Below, one piece after another: positions 15,493 to 22,843 of a DNA stretch of 64,000 nucleotides. Each line of letters starts with the position of its first letter. The first letter of the stretch is position 1. The DNA comes from JAPWJZ01 sp965279315 (GTDB lineage: Bacteria; Pseudomonadota; Alphaproteobacteria; Micavibrionales; UBA2020), in assembly GCA_965279315.1 (NCBI GenBank), contig OZ257145.1, forward strand, positions 2,666,001 to 2,730,000. The letters are read 5' to 3'. The notes below the pieces were generated by a model. It searched no databases. It worked only from the letters and a program-made list of their open reading frames with translations, and was not told where the DNA came from. A program made the position numbers and the translations under genes.

Positions 15493-16674
15493 TCACATCC
15501 GCATCGTCTGGGTGCGCTTGAGGCTCACGGGAGCGGCAGCGGTTTTCGCAGGCTGCGCCGCCCCGATGAAACTTGAACATGTCGTGAGGGGCGCAACGGG
15601 CGCAAGAGGCTTGGACTCATATTTCCCCTGCGACACCCTGTCATAGGCATCATGCGCCGCGCGTAGTTTTTCTGCCGCTTCCTGGTCGAAATCCGCGCGG
15701 CGGTAATCGAGACTGTCGAGCGGCTTGCTGCCCGGCAGTTTCAGGTAATTGACTGGGCCGATATCGCCAATTTTTTCCATGTCGCCGGCGGTAAGTGGCG
15801 CGAAAGGCTTGCCGGCCTTGTGCATTTCTTCCAAAGCTTCGGACGATGGAGCTTTGCGCACACCCTGATCGTTATACATCTCCGAAATGCCGCCTCCAAA
15901 TGCCTCGAACCAGCCATCAAACGCCGCGCGTTTCGCTGCGCCCGACGCGACAGACGACGGATCGGCCAGCGCCTTTTTCTCGTATTCGGCGGCAAGCGCG
16001 ATGGGCCAGTCCCGCGCGGTGCGGATATGGTTCCACGCTTCGGGCTTGCCGTTTTCCTTCAGCTTCCATGCGATATCCACTGCCGTCGCCTCGGCATCCG
16101 CTTCGGTCATGCGGTTGTACCACAAAAGTTCGATCGGGGACGGCGTCTTGTCGTGAAAGGCGTTCAGGACCTTGTGATCCATCTGGCGTTTGTGCTGCAA
16201 TTCATGGACAAGCGTAGAGATCACGCTGCCCATCGTCGCAAGCCCGGCGATATTGATTTCCTGCGCGATGACGGTGAGGTCGATGCCATTGATGCTGCGC
16301 TTCGTGCAGAATTGCCCGCCGCTGACCGTGGGATTGGGATCGAGATGGATTTTCGGCACGCCCGCTGCCGCTTCTACAAGCGCCGCCCCTTCCGGGATGC
16401 TCGCGATGTCCGATAACGCGCGTTTCAGCCGCAGGTTCTGCACAAACGGCAACGCGGTTGCCAGCAGGTCCGGACGGTCAAGCAGCAAGTCAATTTTGGA
16501 GAGCACAACCTTCGCGGGGAACACGACCTTCTTTTGAAAATCAGTCGGCTTGGGACGCGCAAAGCTGCTGAGCCCATGCCAGAATTCCGGCTTCATGCGG
16601 TCAAGCGCGGCCTTCATCCCGGGGATGTCGGATGTTTCTGCCGCTGCTGTCACTGCTGGCTCTTGGGTATCCAT
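15493..16674 (-). CDS. Putative zinc metallopeptidase, DUF6782-like (HELQH), copy 1
   Basis: A 393-aa paralogue of the next gene. It shares IPGMK.AL.RM, an ASIPEG segment, the active-site helix STLVHELQHKRQM (H157, E158, H161), the downstream RMTEADAEATAVDIAWKLKE (E191), NYLKLPGSKPLDSLDYR and a C-terminal VSLKR tail. No export signal is seen. It is the first gene of the minus-strand unit 15493-14281-12639. A perfect CtrA-type box lies about 50 nt upstream of its start, suggesting cell-cycle-linked expression (inference). Confidence 0.72.
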   Translation of the reverse strand: MDTQEPAVTAAAETSDIPGMKAALDRMKPEFWHGLSSFARPKPTDFQKKVVFPAKVVLSKIDLLLDRPDLLATALPFVQNLRLKRALSDIASIPEGAALVEAAAGVPKIHLDPNPTVSGGQFCTKRSINGIDLTVIAQEINIAGLATMGSVISTLVHELQHKRQMDHKVLNAFHDKTPSPIELLWYNRMTEADAEATAVDIAWKLKENGKPEAWNHIRTARDWPIALAAEYEKKALADPSSVASGAAKRAAFDGWFEAFGGGISEMYNDQGVRKAPSSEALEEMHKAGKPFAPLTAGDMEKIGDIGPVNYLKLPGSKPLDSLDYRRADFDQEAAEKLRAAHDAYDRVSQGKYESKPLAPVAPLTTCSSFIGAAQPAKTAAAPVSLKRTQTMRM

Positions 16675-16721
16675 TCCTGAAGCGATCCCCCGACTCTGGA
16701 TGGCGATGGCGTATTTCTATT

Positions 16722-16736
16722 TTAACAGATTTTTAA
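16722..16736. promoter_or_regulatory. CtrA-type box TTAA-N7-TTAA between metallopeptidase operon and putA
   Basis: TTAACAGATTTTTAA matches the CtrA consensus exactly. It lies 48 nt upstream of the minus-strand gene at 16674 and 177 nt upstream of putA. The 238-nt intergenic region 16675-16912 is otherwise AT-rich with no further recognisable element. The closer spacing favours control of the metallopeptidase operon. Confidence 0.5.
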
Positions 16737-16912
16737 CTTTATGGAAATTTGGCGTAAAATCGGTTTTCGCAAGAAGTATAATATTTCCATATGAAAAAAG
16801 CGTTAATCCACTGTTATAGCTAGGTATTCCAGCCTGAAATTAGATATGCAAAGCAGGCGAGACAGGCTAGATTATCCATGAAATTCAACACATCGAACGG
16901 GATGAAACCCCC

Positions 16913-19900
16913 ATGAAAACCGCCCTGCAATCCACCCGCCGCAGCCTTGCCCTGAAAGACGCGATGAACGAGGCCTATCACCTCGACGAAACGCGCTCCA
17001 TTGACGAGCTGCTGAAAAGCATCGCCCTGCAAGGTGACAGCAAGGCGCGTATCCGCGAAACGGCGCGCGGGTTGATCCAGCAAGTGCGCGACAACCGCCG
17101 CAAATTCGGCGGCGTCGATAAATTCCTCAACGAATTCGGCCTGTCGACCAAGGAAGGCATCGCGCTGATGTGCCTTGCCGAAGCCCTGCTGCGTATTCCG
17201 GACAACCAGACGGCCGACAAGCTGATCCGCGACAAAATCGGTTCCGCCGACTGGGACAAGCATATCGGCAAGGCGGATGACCTGTTCATCAATGCCTCCA
17301 CCTGGGCGCTGATGCTGACCGGCAAGGTGATCGCCGATGTGGCGGAGGGCGAAACCGAAGAACCCGTTTCCAACATCGCATCCCGCATGGTGTCAAAACT
17401 GGGCGAACCCGTGGTGCGCCGCGCGATGCTGCACGCGATGAAGATCATGGGCCAGCAATTCGTCATGGGCCGCACGATCGAGGAAGCCCTGGCAAACGCG
17501 GTAGATGCGGAGAAAAACGGGTCCCGCCACTCCTACGACATGCTGGGCGAAGGTGCGCGCACATCCGAAGACGCCGAGCGTTATTTCAACAGCTATTCGA
17601 TGGCGATTGATGCCATCGGCAAATCCGCCAACGGCCGCGGGCCTATCGATGCGCCCGGCATTTCAGTGAAGCTGTCGGCGCTGCACCCGCGCTTTGAATA
17701 CGGCCATGCCGCCACCTGCGTGCCGCCGCTGTCGGACAAGCTGCTGGCGCTGGCGCAGAAATGCGCGGGCTATGGCATCGGCATGACGGTGGATGCGGAG
17801 GAAGCGCACCGTTTGGAAACCTCGATGGAAATTATCGAGAACGCATTCAGCGATCCGTCGCTGAAGGGCTGGGATGGTTTCGGGCTTGCCATCCAGTCGT
17901 ACCAGAAACGCTGCTCGCGCCTGATCGGCTGGCTGGAGGCCGTCTGCGAGGAAAACAACCGCAAGATGATGGTGCGTCTGGTCAAGGGCGCGTATTGGGA
18001 CAGCGAAGTCAAATACGCGCAGGTCAACGGCCTGCCCGGCTATCCCGTCTTCACGCGCAAGAATGCGACGGATGTGTCCTATATCGCCAATGCGGGCCGC
18101 ATGATGGCGCGCCGCGATATTTTCTATCCGATGTTTGCCACGCATAACGCCTATTCGGTCGCGACGCTGATCGAACTGGCGGGCAGCAATCAGGGCGGGT
18201 TCGAATTCCAGCGCCTGCACGGCATGGGCGAGCCGCTGTACCACCAGATCGTCGGGAAAGAAAAAGGCAAATATCCCGTGCGCGTCTATGCGCCGGTCGG
18301 CAGCCATCAGGATTTGCTGCCCTATCTCGTCCGCCGCCTGCTGGAAAACGGCGCGAACACCAATTTCGTGAACCGCCTGCAAAACGATAAAGTGCCAATC
18401 GACGAAATGCTGGTCGATCCGGTGCAGTATATTTCGGAACTGAAATCGAAGCCGCATCCGCGCATCCCGATGCCCGCCAACATGTTCGACGACCGCAAGA
18501 ATTCGCAAGGCGTCGAATTCGCCAATACGCATGTCAGCGGCCCGCTGTTGCAAAAAATCGAGGACGCTGCGAAGCAGAAATATGTCGCCGCCCCGCTGAT
18601 CGGCGGCGTGCGCAAGCCGGGCGCGGGCGTATCCGTGTTCGACCCGACCGATAACCGCCGCGAGATCGGCACGGTCATGCAGGCCGATGAGGCCGACATC
18701 CAAAAGGCGATGCAAACGACGACCGCCGCCTTCCCCGCATGGAAAAATACGCCTGCATCGGAACGCGCCGGTATCCTCGATAAAATGGCAGATTTGATGG
18801 AGCAGGACACCCCTGCCCTGATGGCGCTGCTGACGCGCGAGGGCGGCAAGACGCATGTCGATGGCGTGGCCGAAGTGCGCGAGGCGATTGATTTCTGCCG
18901 CTACTACGCCGCCGAAGGCCGCAAGCATTTCCCCGATGGCGGACAGCTCCTGCCGGGCCCGACGGGTGAATCGAACCGCCTGTTCCTCGAAGGCCGCGGC
19001 GTGTTCCTCTGCATCAGCCCGTGGAACTTCCCGCTCGCTATTTTCCTCGGCCAGGTCGCCGCCGCATTGATGGCGGGCAACTGCGTGATTGCGAAACCGG
19101 CGGGGCAGACCTGCCTGATCGCGATGCGCACGGTCGAACTGCTCATCAAGGCCGGCATCCCTAAAGACGTTATCGCCTTTATGCCCGTGTCCGGCCGCCT
19201 TGCCGGATCGCTGATGGTGCCGGATGAACGCATCGCGGGCGTCTGCATGACGGGTTCCACAGAAACCGCGCAGACGATCAACCGCACCCTCGCGCAACGC
19301 AAAGGCCAGATCGTGCCGCTGATCGCCGAAACGGGCGGCCAGAACGCGATGATAGCGGATTCATCCGCCCTGCCCGAACAGATCATCGATGATGTTATCA
19401 CGAGCGCCTTCCGCTCGGCAGGGCAGCGTTGCTCCGCGCTGCGCGTGCTGTTCGTGGCGGACAGCATTGCCGATAAAGTCATCACCATGCTGAACGGCGC
19501 GTGCAAGGAACTGGTACTGGCCGACCCCATGCACCTCTCGACCGATATCGGTCCCGTGATCGACAAGGGCGCGTTGGAAGGGCTGGAGGAACATGCCCAG
19601 CGCATGAACCGCGAGGCGAAACTCGTCGCGCAGGTGCCAATGACGGATGCCGCGAAACAGGGCACATTCTTCGCCCCCCGCGCCTTCGAGATCAAATCGA
19701 TGGCGCAGCTGATGAAGGAAGTCTTCGGCCCTGTTCTGCACATCATCCGTTTCAAGCCCGATGAATTCGATATCGTCATCAACCAGATCAATGCGACGGG
19801 CTACGGCCTCACCTTCGGGTTGCACACGCGCATCGACCATGTGATGCGCCATGTCACCAGTCGCATCGCGGCGGGCAACTGCTACGTCAACCGCTCCATG

Positions 19901-20071
19901 ATAGGCGCGGTCGTCGGCGTCCAGCCCTTCGGCGGCCAAGGCCTCTCCGGCACCGGCCCCAAAGCCGGCGGCCCGCATTACCTGCTGAGATTTGCGACCG
20001 AAAAAACGCTGACGGTCAACACGACGGCCAGCGGCGGGAATACGACGCTGGTGAGTTTGACGGAGGAGTGA
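16913..20071 (+). CDS. putA: Bifunctional proline dehydrogenase/L-glutamate-gamma-semialdehyde dehydrogenase PutA
   Basis: A 1052-aa enzyme that oxidises proline to glutamate in two steps with FAD and NAD+. The proline dehydrogenase half shows HSYDMLGEGART, ISVKLSALHPRFEY, MVRLVKGAYWDSEVK, ATHNAYSVATL and FEFQRLHGMGEPLY. The aldehyde dehydrogenase half shows the SPWNFPLAIF cofactor site, ETGGQNAMI (E806), SAGQRCSALR (catalytic C840) and PFGGQGLSGTGPKAGGPHYL. There is no N-terminal ribbon-helix-helix domain and no C-terminal extra domain, so this is the short type without DNA-binding activity. The next gene starts 2 nt after the stop. Confidence 0.97.
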   Translation: MKTALQSTRRSLALKDAMNEAYHLDETRSIDELLKSIALQGDSKARIRETARGLIQQVRDNRRKFGGVDKFLNEFGLSTKEGIALMCLAEALLRIPDNQTADKLIRDKIGSADWDKHIGKADDLFINASTWALMLTGKVIADVAEGETEEPVSNIASRMVSKLGEPVVRRAMLHAMKIMGQQFVMGRTIEEALANAVDAEKNGSRHSYDMLGEGARTSEDAERYFNSYSMAIDAIGKSANGRGPIDAPGISVKLSALHPRFEYGHAATCVPPLSDKLLALAQKCAGYGIGMTVDAEEAHRLETSMEIIENAFSDPSLKGWDGFGLAIQSYQKRCSRLIGWLEAVCEENNRKMMVRLVKGAYWDSEVKYAQVNGLPGYPVFTRKNATDVSYIANAGRMMARRDIFYPMFATHNAYSVATLIELAGSNQGGFEFQRLHGMGEPLYHQIVGKEKGKYPVRVYAPVGSHQDLLPYLVRRLLENGANTNFVNRLQNDKVPIDEMLVDPVQYISELKSKPHPRIPMPANMFDDRKNSQGVEFANTHVSGPLLQKIEDAAKQKYVAAPLIGGVRKPGAGVSVFDPTDNRREIGTVMQADEADIQKAMQTTTAAFPAWKNTPASERAGILDKMADLMEQDTPALMALLTREGGKTHVDGVAEVREAIDFCRYYAAEGRKHFPDGGQLLPGPTGESNRLFLEGRGVFLCISPWNFPLAIFLGQVAAALMAGNCVIAKPAGQTCLIAMRTVELLIKAGIPKDVIAFMPVSGRLAGSLMVPDERIAGVCMTGSTETAQTINRTLAQRKGQIVPLIAETGGQNAMIADSSALPEQIIDDVITSAFRSAGQRCSALRVLFVADSIADKVITMLNGACKELVLADPMHLSTDIGPVIDKGALEGLEEHAQRMNREAKLVAQVPMTDAAKQGTFFAPRAFEIKSMAQLMKEVFGPVLHIIRFKPDEFDIVINQINATGYGLTFGLHTRIDHVMRHVTSRIAAGNCYVNRSMIGAVVGVQPFGGQGLSGTGPKAGGPHYLLRFATEKTLTVNTTASGGNTTLVSLTEE

Positions 20072-20072
20072 G

Positions 20073-20867
20073 GTGCAGAACAAATCCGTTTCGGAATTAT
20101 TTGAGGAAATACTTAAGGGCGATTTCTATGATGATGCCCCTTGGGAAGCAATTAGTTTTTTAAGGCACTCAGGTACAACCGAGACTTTCGAAGAAGTTTT
20201 CCAGAGAGCTTTGGAGTTTAGCAATTCCGATGATCCTCTCAGAAGAGCAAGAGGCATAAATGTTTTGGCTCAACTTGGCTGTACGCCAGAAAACTCTTCT
20301 GGGATTCATCCAGTAAAACGTCTTGAAATTGCGTTACACCATTTAGCAGATCAGTCAGAAATGGTTGTCGAAGCCTCCGCTTGGGCGTTAGCTAACATCA
20401 GAGGTGAAAAAGCCATAAAGGCATTGTTAACAATGCGACATAGTTCTAATGCTGACGTTCGGCATGCTATAGCCCTCGGACTATTAGGCGAAACGTCAGC
20501 TGAAGCCATCGAAACTCTAATAGAACTAACGCAGGATGTGGATGATGATGTTCGTGATTATGCGACATGGAGTCTTGGCAGCGTGCCTGCCAGCGGATCT
20601 CCCTCTGACTCTGTAGAGATTCGGGAGGCATTACGAAATCGTTTAAATGATGCGTGTGAAGAAATTCACCAGGAAGCAATCTGGGGCTTAGCAATACGAA
20701 AAGACTCAGAGGGAATGCGGATTTTATTAGATAGATTTGAAAATGATAAAGCCGTTATGGGCGACCAAGAGGCGGCAGAATATCTTTTAGGAAAAGAAAA
20801 TATTCCTGATTTGGAAATTTTAGAAGGTCTGCGCCGATTATTAGATAAACAGAATTGTAGAGGTTAA
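20073..20867 (+). CDS. HEAT-repeat protein, AT-rich and probably acquired
   Basis: A 264-aa helical-repeat protein of the HEAT/PBS-lyase type. Repeats of about 30-35 residues are visible, such as VVEASAWALANIRGEKAIKAL, ADVRHAIALGLLGETSAEAIE and DDVRDYATWSLGSVPA. Such proteins are protein-binding scaffolds; no partner is known. Its base composition and codon use are clearly more AT-rich than putA before it and nadD after it (many AAA, GAA, TTA, ATA codons), a sign of recent transfer. It starts with GTG behind GGAGG at the end of putA and ends 3 nt before nadD, so it would be co-transcribed. Confidence 0.8.
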   Translation: MQNKSVSELFEEILKGDFYDDAPWEAISFLRHSGTTETFEEVFQRALEFSNSDDPLRRARGINVLAQLGCTPENSSGIHPVKRLEIALHHLADQSEMVVEASAWALANIRGEKAIKALLTMRHSSNADVRHAIALGLLGETSAEAIETLIELTQDVDDDVRDYATWSLGSVPASGSPSDSVEIREALRNRLNDACEEIHQEAIWGLAIRKDSEGMRILLDRFENDKAVMGDQEAAEYLLGKENIPDLEILEGLRRLLDKQNCRG

Positions 20868-20870
20868 TTC

Positions 20871-21485
20871 GTGCAGTTGGAAAAGCATCGAAACTACACT
20901 CGCGAACTCTGGCAAAACCGCACCGTCGGTCTCCTCGGCGGTTCGTTTAATCCGGCGCATGAGGGGCATCGGCATATCAGCCTTTATGCGCTGAAGATGC
21001 TGGGACTGGATGCCGTGTGGTGGATGGTCTCGCCGCAGAACCCGCTGAAGTCGAAGAAAGACATGTCGCCGCTGGATGATCGCATGGCAAGCGCGCGCGT
21101 CGCATCGCACCACCCGAAAATCCATGTGACGGATATCGAGCAGCATTTGCACACGCGCTACACCGCCGACACGCTGCGCGCGCTGCAGGCGCATTTTCCG
21201 CGCACGAAATTCGTCTGGCTGATGGGCACCGACAACCTGCGGCAATTCCACCGCTGGCAGGAATGGCAGGAGATTTTTAAAATGGTGCCCGTCTGCGTCC
21301 TCGACCGCCCGCCCCGCCATAACGCTGTGCGTGCGTGCAAGACGTCGGAGACCTTCCGCGCCCGTATGATCCCGCAGGAAAAGGCCGTGACGCTGAAAAC
21401 CGCCGCCCTGCCCGCCTGGACGATGCTGCATATTCCGCTGAACAGCATGTCGGCAACGGCTATCCGTGAAGCACGCAAGAAGTGA
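20871..21485 (+). CDS. nadD: Nicotinate-nucleotide adenylyltransferase
   Basis: A 204-aa enzyme joining ATP and nicotinate mononucleotide to make deamido-NAD. It has the nucleotidyltransferase motif GGSFNPAHEGH (23-33), the KFVWLMGTDNLRQFHRW segment and the C-terminal SATAIREARKK, equivalent to the usual S-x-T-x-I-R motif. The start is GTG. It begins the conserved alphaproteobacterial run nadD-rsfS-rlmH. Confidence 0.95.
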   Translation: MQLEKHRNYTRELWQNRTVGLLGGSFNPAHEGHRHISLYALKMLGLDAVWWMVSPQNPLKSKKDMSPLDDRMASARVASHHPKIHVTDIEQHLHTRYTADTLRALQAHFPRTKFVWLMGTDNLRQFHRWQEWQEIFKMVPVCVLDRPPRHNAVRACKTSETFRARMIPQEKAVTLKTAALPAWTMLHIPLNSMSATAIREARKK

Positions 21486-21496
21486 CTCGTCCTATC

Positions 21497-21576
21497 GTCA
21501 TCGCCGCAAAAGCGGGGATCCCGTTGACATCATGCGATCTTCCAATCGCCGAGATCCCCGCTTTCGCGGGGATGAC
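21497..21576. repeat. Imperfect inverted repeat (REP/MITE-like palindrome)
   Basis: Two 24-nt arms (21497-21520 and 21553-21576) are inverted copies with about two mismatches: the left reads GTCATCGCCGCAAAAGCGGG and onward, the right ends CTTTCGCGGGGATGAC. The right arm alone also folds as CCCCGC-TTTC-GCGGGG (21556-21571). This is the common proteobacterial 'GCGGGGAT(C/G)' palindrome. It follows nadD and may act as a terminator or mRNA-stabilising hairpin. Confidence 0.7.
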
Positions 21577-21856
21577 ATATTTGAGAAACGCCGCGACTCC
21601 ATGTTTGTTTTGCGTTAAACAGCCTGTTTTTTCGCTTTATGTAAACAATTGAATTCCCCACCCATTTCGGGGAATTATTGCCCCCTCCCACCCATTGGGG
21701 GTATACTGGAAATAGAGGGGATATCAGCAGCCCCTTCAAAGGGAGGATTGCACATCATCGATGGCACTTCGAACACACCAGATAAAATAGCGCGGGCCTG
21801 CTGAAACGCAGCCTGCGTTTCGTTTTTTGAGACAAAATCGAGATAGATGAGGGAGA
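21577..21856 (+). other. Leader region upstream of rsfS with several hairpins
   Basis: This 280-nt stretch has no convincing gene. AATTCCCC (21652-21659) pairs with GGGGAATT (21669-21676), and CCCCC (21681-21685) pairs with GGGGG (21697-21701). Both loops contain CCCACCCATT or CACCCATT. Further on CCCCT (21731-21735) can pair either with AGGGG (21716-21720) or, shifted by one base, with AAGGG (21739-21743) next to a Shine-Dalgarno-like AAGGGAGG. Short ORFs here (ATG 21761, 9 codons) are too weak to call. It could be a structured 5' leader. Confidence 0.35.
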
Positions 21857-21862
21857 ATTATC

Positions 21863-22336
21863 ATCGCTACCAAACCGAAGAAGCCGGCTGCGAAATCCGC
21901 CAAGCCCGCAATCGTGAAATCCGTAAAGCCCCCCGCAAAATCCGCGACCGCCAAGGCCACGCCCAAGAAGGCAGCCAACGCCGAAACGCACAAGCTGCAT
22001 GACATCGTCATGAAGGCGCTTGATCAGGACAAGGGCGAAAACATCGTTTCCATCAACCTTGAAGGCAAAAGCGCGATCGCCGACTTCATGGTGATCGTGA
22101 CCGGCACATCGACCCGCGCCGTGGTCGGTATGGCAGAGCGTCTGCGCGAGCGCCTGGGCAAGGAAGGCGTTAAAGCAAGGCTGGAAGGCCAGCAGACCGG
22201 CGATTGGGTCATCGTGGATGCGGGCGACGTGATCGTCCATGTTTTCCGTGCCGAAGTGCGCGAATTTTATAACCTTGAAAAGCTCTGGTCGGCGGATTTT
22301 TCGACCGTCGATTACACGCTGTACCAGTCCACCTAA
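21863..22336 (+). CDS. rsfS: Ribosomal silencing factor RsfS, possible AUC start
   Basis: RsfS binds ribosomal protein uL14 on the free 50S subunit and blocks subunit joining when nutrients are scarce. The conserved domain runs from ETHKLHDIVMKALDQ through IADFMVIVTGTSTRAV, QQTGDWVIVDAGDVIVHVF and REFYNLEKLW. The first standard start is GTG at 21914, with no ribosome site. The frame is open further up to a TGA at 21848, and GAGGGAGA (21849-21856) sits 6 nt before ATC at 21863. From there the protein begins (M)ATKPKKPAAKS, a natural N-terminus. I place the start there; the alternative is 21914. Confidence 0.9.
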   Translation: MATKPKKPAAKSAKPAIVKSVKPPAKSATAKATPKKAANAETHKLHDIVMKALDQDKGENIVSINLEGKSAIADFMVIVTGTSTRAVVGMAERLRERLGKEGVKARLEGQQTGDWVIVDAGDVIVHVFRAEVREFYNLEKLWSADFSTVDYTLYQST

Positions 22337-22357
22337 TCCAGCTTCATTCCTCCGCCG

Positions 22358-22377
22358 CCCCGGCCTTTGCGCCGGGG
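22358..22377 (+). other. Stable intercistronic hairpin before rlmH
   Basis: CCCCGGC (22358-22364) pairs with GCCGGGG (22371-22377) around a 6-nt loop. No T run follows, so it is not a terminator. It ends 16 nt before the rlmH start and could affect mRNA stability or translation. Confidence 0.45.
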
Positions 22378-22393
22378 CCGGATTGGATCTTCC

Positions 22394-22837
22394 ATGAAAA
22401 TCCGCATCATCGCCGTCGGCAAGTTGAAGGCCTCCCCTTTCCACGACCTCTGCGCGGAATATATCAAGCGTATGAACTGGACGGTGAAGCTGGTGGAGGT
22501 CGATGCGCCCAAGGCATCGACCTCGGCACAGGAAGCGCCGCTGATCCTGAAACAGATACCGGAGAAGGCGATTGTCATCGCGCTCGACGAGCGCGGCGAG
22601 TCGCTGACCAGCCCCGAATTTTCGGCGAAGATCGCGAAATGGGGACAAGCCGCGCCGGAGGTTGTTTTCCTCATCGGCGGGGCGGACGGTTTCCATGAAA
22701 CTGTTAGGGAAAAGGCCAAGTATTTGCTCAGCTTCGGCAAACAAACATGGCCTCATATGATGGTTCGGGTTATGCTATTGGAGCAAATCTATCGTGCCCA
22801 GCAGATCATCGCAGGGCACCCTTATCACAGGACCTAA
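22394..22837 (+). CDS. rlmH: 23S rRNA (pseudouridine1915-N3)-methyltransferase RlmH
   Basis: A 147-aa SPOUT-class methyltransferase that methylates pseudouridine 1915 of 23S rRNA in the assembled ribosome. The N-terminus MKIRIIAVGKLK, the SAM-binding knot segment VVFLIGGADGFHE and the C-terminal EQIYRAQQIIAGHPYHRT are diagnostic. The ATG at 22394 gives the usual length; an upstream in-frame start at 22367 adds nine atypical residues. It follows rsfS as in most bacteria. Confidence 0.97.
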   Translation: MKIRIIAVGKLKASPFHDLCAEYIKRMNWTVKLVEVDAPKASTSAQEAPLILKQIPEKAIVIALDERGESLTSPEFSAKIAKWGQAAPEVVFLIGGADGFHETVREKAKYLLSFGKQTWPHMMVRVMLLEQIYRAQQIIAGHPYHRT

Positions 22838-22843
22838 TCGGGG

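Noticed and set aside
17663..19297. 544-codon open frame on the minus strand
   Set aside because: Antisense to putA; His/Arg-rich with no recognisable domain.
21761..21790. 9-codon ORF in the rsfS leader
   Set aside because: The nearest Shine-Dalgarno-like sequence is about 14 nt away, too far; no clear attenuator residues.
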